A stretch of 64,000 nt of DNA from assembly GCF_003946215.1 (NCBI RefSeq), contig NZ_RHOW01000004.1, forward strand, positions 22,487 through 86,486. The letters are read 5' to 3'. Positions within the stretch are counted from its first letter, which is position 1. Every line of letters starts with the position of its first letter. The notes below the pieces were generated by a model. It did not search any database. It was not told the DNA's origin and saw only the letters and a program-made list of their open reading frames with translations. The position numbers and the translations under genes are program-made. Shown here piece after piece: positions 53,653-62,415 of this stretch. This stretch comes from Lapidilactobacillus mulanensis (GTDB lineage: Bacteria > Bacillota > Bacilli > Lactobacillales > Lactobacillaceae).

Positions 53653-56187
53653 TTAATCGACCGCGTTGGCAACCGCTGCATTAACCGCAGCTTTTTCGTT
53701 TTCAATCAAATCAACGCGACTTTCGATAACTTTCGTGTCCATCTTGATTTCACGAGTTAAACCTGGTGTGTTCAACTTAGGTTCGAAGAAAGTCTTGAAT
53801 TCAGCCAAACGTTCTGGTGTGTGGAATACGCGAGAAGTCACCGTGATGTATGAAGAGAACTCCATATCGCCACCTAATGATTCACTGAGCCAATCCCAGC
53901 TCTTGCGGAACCAATCCCACGCTGCTTGTTGACCATCGTTGTTTGCTAAAACGCCATAATACCATGAACGTAAATCTTGGGGCTTAACTGTTTCAGCATC
54001 TTTGAATTTAGCAACGACCAATTCAATCAAATCAGAATCAGTCGTGTTAACGATGGCTGCACGCAAACTTTCTTTGTAGCCAGGATCAACGGTTTGACGA
54101 TATTCGGCAAATAATTCGTTGACTAATTCGGCACTACCGAAGTTTTTAACTTCATTACGCAAGACATACACACGCACGTCAGCAGGTAAGCTAGCGAGCT
54201 TATCACGATGTGTTTTGAAGAGGTCGTGTGCCGACGCAATGGCATCCACGTTCTTGGCATAGAGTGCGGCGTTCAGAACGTAAGGACGCGTTAATTGATC
54301 GTCGTTAGATTCGTCAGCTTTCGCCAACCAACCCAAACGAGCCACTTGATCTGAACTCAATTGATCGAAGAAGGCTTGTAATTGTTGCTCCTCGGCAGAA
54401 TCAGGTTCAACAAATTGCTTCAACGTATTGGCAACCTGGTATAAAGCCGAGTTGACAATTGCGGATTGACTGTTGGCAAAGCGTGGCAATAATGGCACGA
54501 TCGTCGCATAAGAAACTTGACGGCCATCAGCTAATAAGCGCAAGTCTTGCAAAATTTGCAATTGAGAAACTGGATCTAAGGCATCAACATTCTTTAAAAT
54601 ATCTGCTAATAATTGATCATCGTATTTAACAATGAAGTGAGAATTGTCGCCGACATTTAAACGGAATGGTTCGCCACTGGCTTCACGTAAATCTTGATAG
54701 TTGCCAACCGTGATACTTTGTTCCGTCAACAATTCTGGTACAGCATCATAATTGCTGCTCAAAGGCACTTGCCATTGGCGACCAACTTCTTTGCCTTCAC
54801 CGACAAAGAATTGTTTTTGTGACAAGGTTAATTGACCATTGACTACTTCTGCGGTAACCACTGGATAACCTGGCTGTTCCAACCATGACTTCATGATCGC
54901 GCCAACATCCATGCCAGAAGCATCACCTAAAGCCGCCCATAAATCTGCACCAGTGGCATTGCCATACTGATGAGCCGTGAAGTAATTCTTCAAGCCTTTG
55001 CGTAAAGCATCGTCGCCGATCAAAGCGCGAACCATGACTAACATCCGTGAGCCCTTAGCGTAAACGATCGCGCCATCGAACAACGAATCGATTTCTGCGG
55101 GATCTTCAACTTCAACGTGCACAGACTGAACGCCATCAGTGGCATCACGTTGCAAAGCAGCGGGTGCTTCTGAGGTTTGGTAAGTTTCCCAAATGTGCCA
55201 ATCTGGTTCGAGTGCATCAACAGACAAATATTCCATCATGTTGGCGAAACTTTCATTCAACCAAAGATCGTCCCACCACTTCATCGTCACGAGATCGCCA
55301 AACCATTGGTGAGCCAATTCGTGCGTGATAACAGTTGCAACGTATTGTTTTGCTGATAATGTCGTGTTGTCTGGATCGAGCAAGAGCGCAACTTCACGAT
55401 AAGTGACCAAGCCCCAGTTTTCCATGGCGCCTGCAGAAAAGTCTGGTAAAGCCAATTGCCATGAATGTGGCAATGGATAAGGTGTTTGATAGAAATCTTC
55501 ATAGAATTCGATTGCGCGTTTGGCAATATCTAGTGGGAAATCCAACTCTTTTGGTTGATGTGCTTTCGTGGCAAATACACCGACTTGAACACCGCTCTTA
55601 GTTGTCGTTTGCTTGCCTTGCAATTCACCAAAGGCAAACGCAATCAAATAAGTCGACATTTTAACCGTCGTGTCAAAATAATGAACGCCGTTTTCAAAGC
55701 GAACTTCTGGCATGTTGGCCAAAGTCACTTCGCCTTCATGCTCATCATACTTGATGGCAACGTCGAAAGTAGCCTTTGCTTCTGGTTCGTCAACAGAAGG
55801 GAAAGCTTGGCGAGCAGAAGTTGTTTCGAATTGAGTACCGATAATTTGTTTCTTAACGCCATCGACTTCGTAATATGACGGATAAATACCCATCATTGTG
55901 TCCGTTAATTTAGCCGTATAAGTGATTTCTAGTGTCACTTCACCAGCTTTAGGCAAAGTGATTCGAATGGCTTCGGCAGCATCGTCAACAGTAAATGGCA
56001 CCGATTGCCCGTCAGCCAAAACAGATTCGATCGTTAAATATTTCTGATGAATTGAAATCGATTCAGTTTCAGCTAAGCCCGTAATCGCTGTTTTACCGGA
56101 GATTTTTTTAGTTTCACGGTTAATATCGATATAGACATTGTAATGCGTTGGTTTGAATACCTGATAAAAATGTGTTAATTCTGCCAT
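53653..56187 (-). CDS. pepN: Aminopeptidase N
   Basis: Zinc metallo-aminopeptidase of family M1, cytoplasmic, which trims N-terminal residues from peptides. 844 residues. GAMENWG at 253-259 binds the substrate N-terminus; HELAHQWFGD (His289, His293) and the zinc-ligand Glu in NESFANMMEY (312) form the zinc site. The C-terminal ERAP1-like helical domain is complete. AAAAGGAGA lies before the ATG; the frame is open 18 codons further but has no ribosome site. Confidence 0.97.
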   Translation of the reverse strand: MAELTHFYQVFKPTHYNVYIDINRETKKISGKTAITGLAETESISIHQKYLTIESVLADGQSVPFTVDDAAEAIRITLPKAGEVTLEITYTAKLTDTMMGIYPSYYEVDGVKKQIIGTQFETTSARQAFPSVDEPEAKATFDVAIKYDEHEGEVTLANMPEVRFENGVHYFDTTVKMSTYLIAFAFGELQGKQTTTKSGVQVGVFATKAHQPKELDFPLDIAKRAIEFYEDFYQTPYPLPHSWQLALPDFSAGAMENWGLVTYREVALLLDPDNTTLSAKQYVATVITHELAHQWFGDLVTMKWWDDLWLNESFANMMEYLSVDALEPDWHIWETYQTSEAPAALQRDATDGVQSVHVEVEDPAEIDSLFDGAIVYAKGSRMLVMVRALIGDDALRKGLKNYFTAHQYGNATGADLWAALGDASGMDVGAIMKSWLEQPGYPVVTAEVVNGQLTLSQKQFFVGEGKEVGRQWQVPLSSNYDAVPELLTEQSITVGNYQDLREASGEPFRLNVGDNSHFIVKYDDQLLADILKNVDALDPVSQLQILQDLRLLADGRQVSYATIVPLLPRFANSQSAIVNSALYQVANTLKQFVEPDSAEEQQLQAFFDQLSSDQVARLGWLAKADESNDDQLTRPYVLNAALYAKNVDAIASAHDLFKTHRDKLASLPADVRVYVLRNEVKNFGSAELVNELFAEYRQTVDPGYKESLRAAIVNTTDSDLIELVVAKFKDAETVKPQDLRSWYYGVLANNDGQQAAWDWFRKSWDWLSESLGGDMEFSSYITVTSRVFHTPERLAEFKTFFEPKLNTPGLTREIKMDTKVIESRVDLIENEKAAVNAAVANAVD

Positions 56188-56375
56188 GATTTCTCCTTTT
56201 GTTCTTAGAATAGATTCATTATACAACTTTGGGCCCCTCAAAGACTAGCTATTAATTGCGTGTTAGTCACGAATTAAAAATATGATCATTATTTTTTTCC
56301 ATGCTAAAATAAGACATTACGCAAATCCCACATCAGTGTTCAAGAACCGCACAGCTTTGAAAACACATTTAAAAG

Positions 56376-57992
56376 TCATTCTTGAATCAACCAGGCATCG
56401 ATCGATTTCCCGGCTAAAATTCGCGCCGCATTGTACGGATTCAATCCCTGACGATAGGTGATATAAACTTGACGATCCGTGGGAATTTCGGCTAAACGAT
56501 CCCGCAGTTCACTCAGCGGAATATTCACGGTGGCCTGTACACTTCCCATCGCTGGTTTGTTTAATTCGCGAATATCTAAGAAGAATGCGGTCTCGAGGTC
56601 TTTAGCAGGAATATCTGTCAGCTTGATCGAGCGTACGCGATTGCTCATCTGATTAATGGCAACATAACCGACCGTATTGACTGGATCGCGCGTGGTCGAA
56701 TAAGGTGGCGAATAAGGCAATTCTAAATCCGGTAGATCAAAAACCGTCAATTTACCCGTGATCGCGGCAGAAAGTTCACCGATCCGCTTATCAACCTCGC
56801 GTTCGCCGACTGCCTGAGCCCCGAGGATCTTGCCAGTTGCGGTTTCGAAAATTAATTTTAAATTTAATCGCTTCGCTTCTGGATAGAAGTTGGCGTGATC
56901 AAATGGGGTGATCAAAACTGTTTTGTAGTCCGTGATCCCAGCTGATTCCAACGTGTGCTCAGTATAGCCGACGAAGCTCATGGTCAAGTCAAATATCTTC
57001 GCCACACCCGTTCCGATGAAACCGCGATACGTTAACTTCTCACCATGAATAATGTCCGCCAACAGATGGCCTTGCCGATTAGCGGCACTTGATAACAAAC
57101 TCGGAATCGGCAAACCGGAAATATAGCTGGTGGTCTGAACGACATCCCCTATTGCGTAAATATCCGGCATATTGGTGGCTAATTTTTCGTCGACAATAAT
57201 ATGTTGATTGTCCGCCAGTTGAATACCTGCAGCCGCTGCCAATTCACTATTTGGCTGGACCCCCGTGGCGAGAATCAACAAATCGGTCTGCAAAGTTGTG
57301 CCATCACTTAAGATTAATCGATGTCCCTGCTCTTGGATTTCAACAACCGTCGTGTCTAATTTAAGTTGCACGCCGTTCTTTTCTAACTCAGCCTCGATAA
57401 TTTGCGCTAGCTCTGCGTCATACGGATACGCCACGCTTGCGAGTCGGTCGATCACCGTCACTGCCAACCCTCGCTGCCGGAAATTCTCCGCAATTTCCAA
57501 GCCCGCCGCTCCGGCACCAACAATTGTTGCCCGTCGCGGTTGTTTCAACTCAATAAACGTTTTGATTTTGGTCGCGTCGGTGACGTTACGTAGCGTAAAG
57601 CCGTTCGTCATCGTGTCGATCCCCTTGATCGCTGGCAAAACCGCTCGCGTGCCGGTTGCCAATATTAGGACATCGTAGTCTTCTTGACGACGTTCCTGCG
57701 TTTCCAAATTGATAATTGTCACCTGCTTGGCAACGGGATCGATTTTGGTCACCTCATGATGGACCCAGACATCAATATTATTCTTCACCTTCAATATTTC
57801 TGGCGTCCGCTCGATCAACGAATCCAAATCGGTGATCGTGTCGCCTAAATAATAAGGCAAGGCACAACTCGCATACGAAATATGCGCGCCTCGTTCAACT
57901 AACAAAATCTGAATACTTTCATCTAATCGCCGCAACCTGGTGGCAAACGACGGGCCACCAGCCACACCGCCAATCACGATTACTTTCATCAT
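56376..57992 (-). CDS. cdr: CoA-disulfide reductase / NADH oxidase with degenerate C-terminal rhodanese domain
   Basis: A 538-residue flavoprotein. IVIGGVAGGPSFATRLRRLD is the FAD site, ISYASCALPYYLG has the active Cys of CoA-disulfide reductases, and TIVGAGAAGLEIAENFRQRG the NAD(P)H site. Residues ~450-538 are a rhodanese domain (FFLDIRELNKPAMGSVQATV). In the catalytic loop YITYRQGLNPYNAARIL the usual Cys of the CQxGxR loop appears as Tyr, so sulfur transfer by this domain is unlikely. GGGGAGG precedes two adjacent ATG codons. The physiological disulfide (CoA, persulfide or other) is not certain. Confidence 0.87.
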   Translation of the reverse strand: MMKVIVIGGVAGGPSFATRLRRLDESIQILLVERGAHISYASCALPYYLGDTITDLDSLIERTPEILKVKNNIDVWVHHEVTKIDPVAKQVTIINLETQERRQEDYDVLILATGTRAVLPAIKGIDTMTNGFTLRNVTDATKIKTFIELKQPRRATIVGAGAAGLEIAENFRQRGLAVTVIDRLASVAYPYDAELAQIIEAELEKNGVQLKLDTTVVEIQEQGHRLILSDGTTLQTDLLILATGVQPNSELAAAAGIQLADNQHIIVDEKLATNMPDIYAIGDVVQTTSYISGLPIPSLLSSAANRQGHLLADIIHGEKLTYRGFIGTGVAKIFDLTMSFVGYTEHTLESAGITDYKTVLITPFDHANFYPEAKRLNLKLIFETATGKILGAQAVGEREVDKRIGELSAAITGKLTVFDLPDLELPYSPPYSTTRDPVNTVGYVAINQMSNRVRSIKLTDIPAKDLETAFFLDIRELNKPAMGSVQATVNIPLSELRDRLAEIPTDRQVYITYRQGLNPYNAARILAGKSIDAWLIQE

Positions 57993-58067
57993 GCGACCTC
58001 CCCTGATCGATCATAACTCAATAGAATCATCTGTTCAGAGCCATCTTAGCATAGATTGAGCTGGTTT

Positions 58068-58081
58068 TGGAAGCGGTTTTA
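58068..58081 (-). promoter_or_regulatory. cre-like site upstream of cdr
   Basis: TGGAAGCGGTTTTA (reverse TAAAACCGCTTCCA) matches most positions of the CcpA cre consensus; it lies about 80 bp upstream of the cdr start and after the RNA terminator. Confidence 0.4.
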
Positions 58082-58104
58082 TTCACAACTTAAAATTGGC
58101 CAAA

Positions 58105-58146
58105 TAAAAACAGATCAGCTTTCCAAACTAAGTTGGAAAGCTGATC
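58105..58146 (-). terminator. Terminator of the structured RNA upstream of cdr
   Basis: On the minus strand GATCAGCTTTCCAACT and its partner (58146-58131 / about 58126-58113) form a stem of roughly 14 bp, followed by UGUUUUUA. It separates the RNA candidate from cdr. Confidence 0.9.
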
Positions 58147-58388
58147 CGTTGGCAGTCATTTCGTCGACTAATCGACGCCATAACATTACGGTGGTTATCT
58201 ATTAGACACACTGTCTGAGGATGACTCATCCTTAGAAATATCGCAGAATCGTCTGAGGTGATTTGCAAACTATTTCAAAGATGCAATCAATCGTTCTCAT
58301 CCCCCTTAAATAGTGGTCTGTTTCTTTCGTCATCTACGATCAGTCAATGCAGCTGAGGTAGCACCGACATTCGTATTTGGACAACCAC
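58113..58388 (-). ncRNA. Structured RNA candidate (leader or sRNA), class not recognised
   Basis: On the minus strand GUGGUUGUC (58388-58380) pairs with GAUAACCAC (58199-58191), a 9-bp closing helix with one G-U pair. Inside lie GUCGGUGC / GCAUUGAC (58368-58361 / 58350-58343; two G-U pairs), a stem of the type UGAUUGCA / UGCAAAUCA, AGGAUG / CAUCCU and AGACA / UGUCU. CGUCGA / UCGACG and a terminator follow. The G-U pairs would be A-C mismatches on the plus strand, which favours minus-strand transcription towards cdr. TACAAT directly precedes the closing stem, so the exact 5' end is unsure. No known riboswitch consensus was recognised. Confidence 0.55.
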
Positions 58389-58453
58389 ATTGTAGCAGAT
58401 GATAGCGACACATAATGTCGTTTTTGCGACCGTCATCAAATTTTTTTATTTTT

Positions 58454-59431
58454 TTATTCCTGATAGCGCTGATAACTCGATTGCAGAATTCCTTTGATCT
58501 CGTCAACAACGCTTGCTGGACTGACCACTCGTAAAATTGTCGACTGACCTAGCAGCCACAGTCGCACACCGGCGGAATATTCAACATCGATCTGTAACAG
58601 ATAGACCGAAAATGGATACTGATTCTTTTTGTCGAGTTTCTTAATGATTTTGCAGGAGGGGAACTGATCGATCACATAATCGACGAAGCCATAATATTCA
58701 AATTGAATGCGCGTTTTCTGACCGGAATAAGCATACGCCGTGATCGGCCGTTTCAAGCCCTCTTCGTAACGAAATCCTGGTTTAATTTCGACTTGATCGG
58801 CTAATTTTTTGATATTTTCGATCCAATCAATTCGACAAGTCACGTATTTTTTTATCGTAGGTTCGAGTCCAACCAGGAACAAATAATAGTTATCGAAAAA
58901 TATCGAAGTTGGTCGCATGATCACTTTTTCAACGGTCGGTTTTTCGGTAGCTTCATAATTTGTGTAGTCGAAGCGAATCAGTTGACCTTCACAAATCAAT
59001 TTTTCTAACTGCCACGTTTTTCCTGCCCGCGGTTGTTGGTCCTTGAGGGTGGTCATAAAGGTGAATTCGTTGCGAATGCTCTCGCTGATCACGGCGCGTT
59101 CATTCGGAGGCGTCAAGGTAAGCAACTCATCCACCAATGCATCCATTTCTAAATGAGACAGCGCGCGACTTGCCAACAATATCTTCAGCAGTAAATAAAC
59201 AAATTTCGGCTCAAGGCCGCCGATCCGCTCCAATGAATAACGGCTGGTCGTCGTATCATAATCGATTTTCTGATCCGTATAAAAGTCGGCCAGTGCCTCT
59301 TTAACAACTTTAATATCCCGCTGCGCCGAGCGTTGACTGATCTGATACGTTTGGGCAATATCTTTCGTCGAAAGTGGTCGATTCTCCAACAATGCAATGA
59401 AAATATCGACGATCCGCTTCTGTGTGCTCAT
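58454..59431 (-). CDS. WYL-domain transcription regulator
   Basis: A 325-residue regulator with a DeoR-like N-terminal winged helix (STKDIAQTYQISQRSAQRDI) and a WYL effector domain whose signature appears as NYYLFLVGLE near residue 165-175, followed by the C-terminal extension domain. WYL proteins bind small ligands or nucleic acid. GAGGAGG lies before the ATG. The 271 bp upstream contain no gene. The target is unknown; it is not divergent from a clear partner. Confidence 0.9.
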   Translation of the reverse strand: MSTQKRIVDIFIALLENRPLSTKDIAQTYQISQRSAQRDIKVVKEALADFYTDQKIDYDTTTSRYSLERIGGLEPKFVYLLLKILLASRALSHLEMDALVDELLTLTPPNERAVISESIRNEFTFMTTLKDQQPRAGKTWQLEKLICEGQLIRFDYTNYEATEKPTVEKVIMRPTSIFFDNYYLFLVGLEPTIKKYVTCRIDWIENIKKLADQVEIKPGFRYEEGLKRPITAYAYSGQKTRIQFEYYGFVDYVIDQFPSCKIIKKLDKKNQYPFSVYLLQIDVEYSAGVRLWLLGQSTILRVVSPASVVDEIKGILQSSYQRYQE

Positions 59432-59620
59432 GTGCTTACCTCCTCGAATTGCGTTTAACGTTGCTGAGGAAAATTAATAACTCAAAACGGCATGTGTTGA
59501 ACAAGTTCTGATTTAAAATATCAAACTTGAACGACATCACATGACGCATAAGCCGATTATAATTTAAAAATAAGCACTTTCAAACAAAATTAACTTCATC
59601 TGTGCGCATTGAGCAATTCA

Positions 59621-59656
59621 AAAAACCAGACCATGATCAAAATGGGCTGGTTTTAA
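59621..59656 (-). terminator. Terminator
   Basis: AAAACCAGACCAT / ATGGGCTGGTTTT (59622-59634 / 59642-59654), one mismatch, with U-run on the minus strand; 45 bp after the following unknown gene's stop. Confidence 0.85.
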
Positions 59657-59702
59657 AAACTGATCATCATCGTCGCTGATTTCGAGAACGCAACTTGACG
59701 AT

Positions 59703-60095
59703 TCAGCGCGCGTTTATGGCATTGATACAAACCAAATAGCAGGCAAAATCGCCGAATCGTTTGCGATTGGCTTGCGGCGTCCCCAATGAATTCACTAAAT
59801 CAGTATTCCAACCTTGCTGTTCCATGTATCGCGTTAAAATTTGTAAAGCTGACATGAAGGCATTGTGATGTTCCGTCCGCTTCTGATCGACTGCTCTTTT
59901 TTCCGCCGGGCTCGCAATACTCCAATTGGCGCGGATATTGGCGTACTGATTCGCGGCAACGATGGCTTCCATGAATAGTTCGTCGAAATCAGCATCATGA
60001 AATTTTGAATAGCTGTTGATGGCGTCATATATTTTCACGGCGTCTGCAAAGGAAAGATGGTCTTTATTTTCAAGGTAATTTTCGTAAGTCTGCAT
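59703..60095 (-). CDS. Protein of unknown function (130 residues)
   Basis: A soluble, mostly helical protein with three Tyr-rich stretches near the start (QTYENYLENK, VKIYDAINSYSKF) and an acidic middle (DADFDELFMEAIVAANQ). No catalytic motif, membrane helix or signal peptide is visible. It has its own terminator. A weak ribosome site (GGAG at -10) is present. The family is not recognised; the length and Lys/Arg content suggest a small regulator or an uncharacterised conserved protein. Confidence 0.65.
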   Translation of the reverse strand: MQTYENYLENKDHLSFADAVKIYDAINSYSKFHDADFDELFMEAIVAANQYANIRANWSIASPAEKRAVDQKRTEHHNAFMSALQILTRYMEQQGWNTDLVNSLGTPQANRKRFGDFACYLVCINAINAR

Positions 60096-60170
60096 CGTTA
60101 TGCTCCATTCATCATCAGTTTAGCGCGGAAAATTTCTTCTTCAGTTATTATAGCTTTCTGATTGGCTCAT

Positions 60171-60722
60171 CTACAAATAATAACTCACGCCGCCGATCAC
60201 ACCCGCAATCAGCAACAGCCAAATCGGATTGAGCTGATAACGCAAGTCAAGAAATAAAATGAGACCCATCACCAGAATACTGGTCCAATCGATACCGATG
60301 AACTGCCAGTGCTTAAAATCTGACCCACCAAAAATAATAACCCCCGCTAGCGACACGGCCACTGCCAGAATCAAGCCCACCGAAGCCGGTTTGATACCAC
60401 TGATGATCGAATTAAATAGTCGGTTAGCATTCAACTTTTTTTCAAAATGTAAATAAAGCGGCACGATGATCAGTGAGGGAACACTCACGGCTAATGTTGC
60501 CGCTAAAGCCGTGCTCAAACCGCCGTAGAGCTGTCCTACATAGGTTGCCGAGTTGATGGCAATCGGTCCGGGAATCAGTCCGTCTAGCGCGTTTAAATCG
60601 GCAAATTGCGGCACCGTCATTCCGAATTGCTCGGCTTCCTGATAAATCAGCGACAGCATCGCGTAACCACCACCAAAGCCGAGAAAGCCAATTTTGAGGA
60701 AGGCCAAGATAATGGCGATCAT
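60171..60722 (-). CDS. Chromate transporter, short-chain subunit (second)
   Basis: A 183-residue CHR-family membrane protein with about six helices. KIGFLGFGGGYAMLSLIYQE is the conserved FGGG-type signature; DGLIPGPIAINSATYVG is the second family motif. Short-chain CHR proteins are encoded in pairs and act together as a chromate or oxyanion transporter. This gene overlaps its partner by 4 bases (ATGA). The natural substrate may be sulfate-like anions. Confidence 0.93.
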   Translation of the reverse strand: MIAIILAFLKIGFLGFGGGYAMLSLIYQEAEQFGMTVPQFADLNALDGLIPGPIAINSATYVGQLYGGLSTALAATLAVSVPSLIIVPLYLHFEKKLNANRLFNSIISGIKPASVGLILAVAVSLAGVIIFGGSDFKHWQFIGIDWTSILVMGLILFLDLRYQLNPIWLLLIAGVIGGVSYYL

Positions 60723-61270
60723 GATTTCGCCCCCGTTTTAAAAAGCGTCGTCAAAATTCCGACTACGCCTGCCGCAATGATCAACAGGGGCGCGCTCACC
60801 AAATTAAATAGCGTCAATAAAAAGCAGCCGACTGCCAATAAAATTGTGGTGACATCACGCAAATTATATCGTGCCAAACTATAAGCCGCACTGAATAAAA
60901 AAGCTGCTGAAGCCGCGCGAATCGCCGCCAAGATACTCAAAATAACGCCTTGCTGCGGCAATGACTGATACAACCCCGTCGCCGCGGACATTAACACAAA
61001 CGCCGGTAAAATTGCCCCAAAACCGGCCGCCAACATGCCCGAGGTACCATTTATTTTTTTGCCGATAAAACAAGCGTTGGTCAACGCGATCACACCCGGA
61101 AAAGTTTGCGATAAGGTGGTGTACTCATACAATGTTTGCCGCTCGATCAGCTGGTGCTTCACACATAATTCCCGCTCGATCACGGGTAGCATCGCCATCC
61201 CACCGGAAAACGTAAACGTCCCCGCAAATAAGTAAACTTTAAACAAAAGCCAATTTTTATGCTGTGTCAT
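60719..61270 (-). CDS. Chromate transporter, short-chain subunit (first)
   Basis: A 183-residue partner of the preceding subunit, with about six helices. It has FAGTFTFSGGMAMLPVIERE and TTLSQTFPGVIALTNACFIG, the N-terminal-type versions of the CHR motifs. AAGGAGT lies before the ATG. The pair is divergent from a LysR gene that probably controls it. Confidence 0.93.
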   Translation of the reverse strand: MTQHKNWLLFKVYLFAGTFTFSGGMAMLPVIERELCVKHQLIERQTLYEYTTLSQTFPGVIALTNACFIGKKINGTSGMLAAGFGAILPAFVLMSAATGLYQSLPQQGVILSILAAIRAASAAFLFSAAYSLARYNLRDVTTILLAVGCFLLTLFNLVSAPLLIIAAGVVGILTTLFKTGAKS

Positions 61271-61318
61271 TTAGGGACTCCTTATTAGTTGATCACTCAA
61301 CCTTATTCTGCACGATAT

Positions 61319-61378
61319 ACTAAGTATAACGGAGTCAGACGTTGACTAAAAATATATATTTAGTAAACTAAGTATAAC
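61319..61378. promoter_or_regulatory. Divergent chr/LysR control region
   Basis: ACTAAGTATAAC occurs twice in the same direction (61319-61330 and 61367-61378), and between them ACTAAA / TTTAGT (61345-61350 / 61359-61364) forms an inverted repeat. Repeats of this sort between a LysR gene and its divergent target are likely operator sites. Confidence 0.55.
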
Positions 61379-61398
61379 TATCAAGTTAAGGAGACAAC

Positions 61399-62280
61399 AT
61401 GAATATTCGTCAACTAGAAATTTTCACATCGGTTGCAGAAACCGGCTCGATCACCAAAACCGCTGCGCAACTCTATCTCAGCCAACCCGCCATTTCCAAA
61501 ACAATCAGTGAATTAGAAATGAGTTTAAACGTCACGCTATTCGATCGCATTGACAATCGCCTCCACCTCAATCCAGCAGGACGCGCCTTTCGCATTCAGG
61601 CCACGCAATTATTGACTGACTTTAATACTTTGGAAAATTTCGGTGCTGAGCAAGCGATCGCATTACCTTTGCGTGTTGGCGTCAGTTTAACTTTCGGTCA
61701 GCACGCCTTGCCGATTGCGATCACCGACTTTCGCAAGACGCATCCGCAAACACCACTGAAACTTTACGCCGAAAATGTACAACAGATCAAACGGCGCTTA
61801 TTGGATGGCGATATCGACCTTGCTTTCATCGAAGGCTTCGAATCCAGCCGCTCATTTGTCACGGAAGCCATTTCAACCTATCACTTATTATTGGTGGGCG
61901 CGCCAACCTTGGATGTACCGGAAACGCCACTGACGAAACGGCAACTCCTACAGATACCGTTCCTATTGCGTGAGCCCGGCAGCACCCTCCGCGATTGTTT
62001 CGACGAACGCATGCATCACCTCGGACTAGAAATCGAGCCACTTCTCGAAAGCATCAACACCGAAGTCCTGATCAGCGCCGCTCAATTCGGTTTAGGCGTC
62101 ACCATTTTGCCAGAACCACTGGCACGACCTTATCTTGAGCAAAATAAATTACGCGTCATCAAATTGGCTGGCGCGAAAATGCAGACCATCAATTACGCCA
62201 TCCATTTGAAAAATCGACCGCTCAATGCTGCCCAGCAGGACATGATCGATTGTTTTAAACGCGTCGAACAAATTGACTAA
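61399..62280 (+). CDS. LysR-family transcription regulator
   Basis: A 293-residue regulator with N-terminal helix-turn-helix MNIRQLEIFTSVAETGSITK then LSQPAISKTISELEMSLNV, and a LysR substrate-binding domain. AAGGAGA lies before the ATG. It is divergent from the chromate transporter pair, its presumed target. The ligand is unknown. Confidence 0.92.
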   Translation: MNIRQLEIFTSVAETGSITKTAAQLYLSQPAISKTISELEMSLNVTLFDRIDNRLHLNPAGRAFRIQATQLLTDFNTLENFGAEQAIALPLRVGVSLTFGQHALPIAITDFRKTHPQTPLKLYAENVQQIKRRLLDGDIDLAFIEGFESSRSFVTEAISTYHLLLVGAPTLDVPETPLTKRQLLQIPFLLREPGSTLRDCFDERMHHLGLEIEPLLESINTEVLISAAQFGLGVTILPEPLARPYLEQNKLRVIKLAGAKMQTINYAIHLKNRPLNAAQQDMIDCFKRVEQID

Positions 62281-62415
62281 CACTAGGCACGTATTCAGTC
62301 ACCGATCCTTTTTAATCTTGTTGCAAAGTGCTAAACTGAAACAAATTATACGTGTATTTGCAAGTTCCATCATAATCTCAGCGACTGTAAACACGACCAG
62401 AAAGTGTGACTCAGA

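Noticed and set aside
58150..58390. M-box magnesium riboswitch, suggested by AATGCAGCTG
   Set aside because: The other M-box conserved blocks (GGTGAGGCTCC, CGCTGCTGCCC) are absent.
58351..58425. T-box-like GAGGTAGCACCGAC followed by a terminator-like hairpin on the plus strand
   Set aside because: The essential UGGN bulge is missing, no specifier stem was found and no plus-strand gene follows. The base pairs fit the minus strand better.
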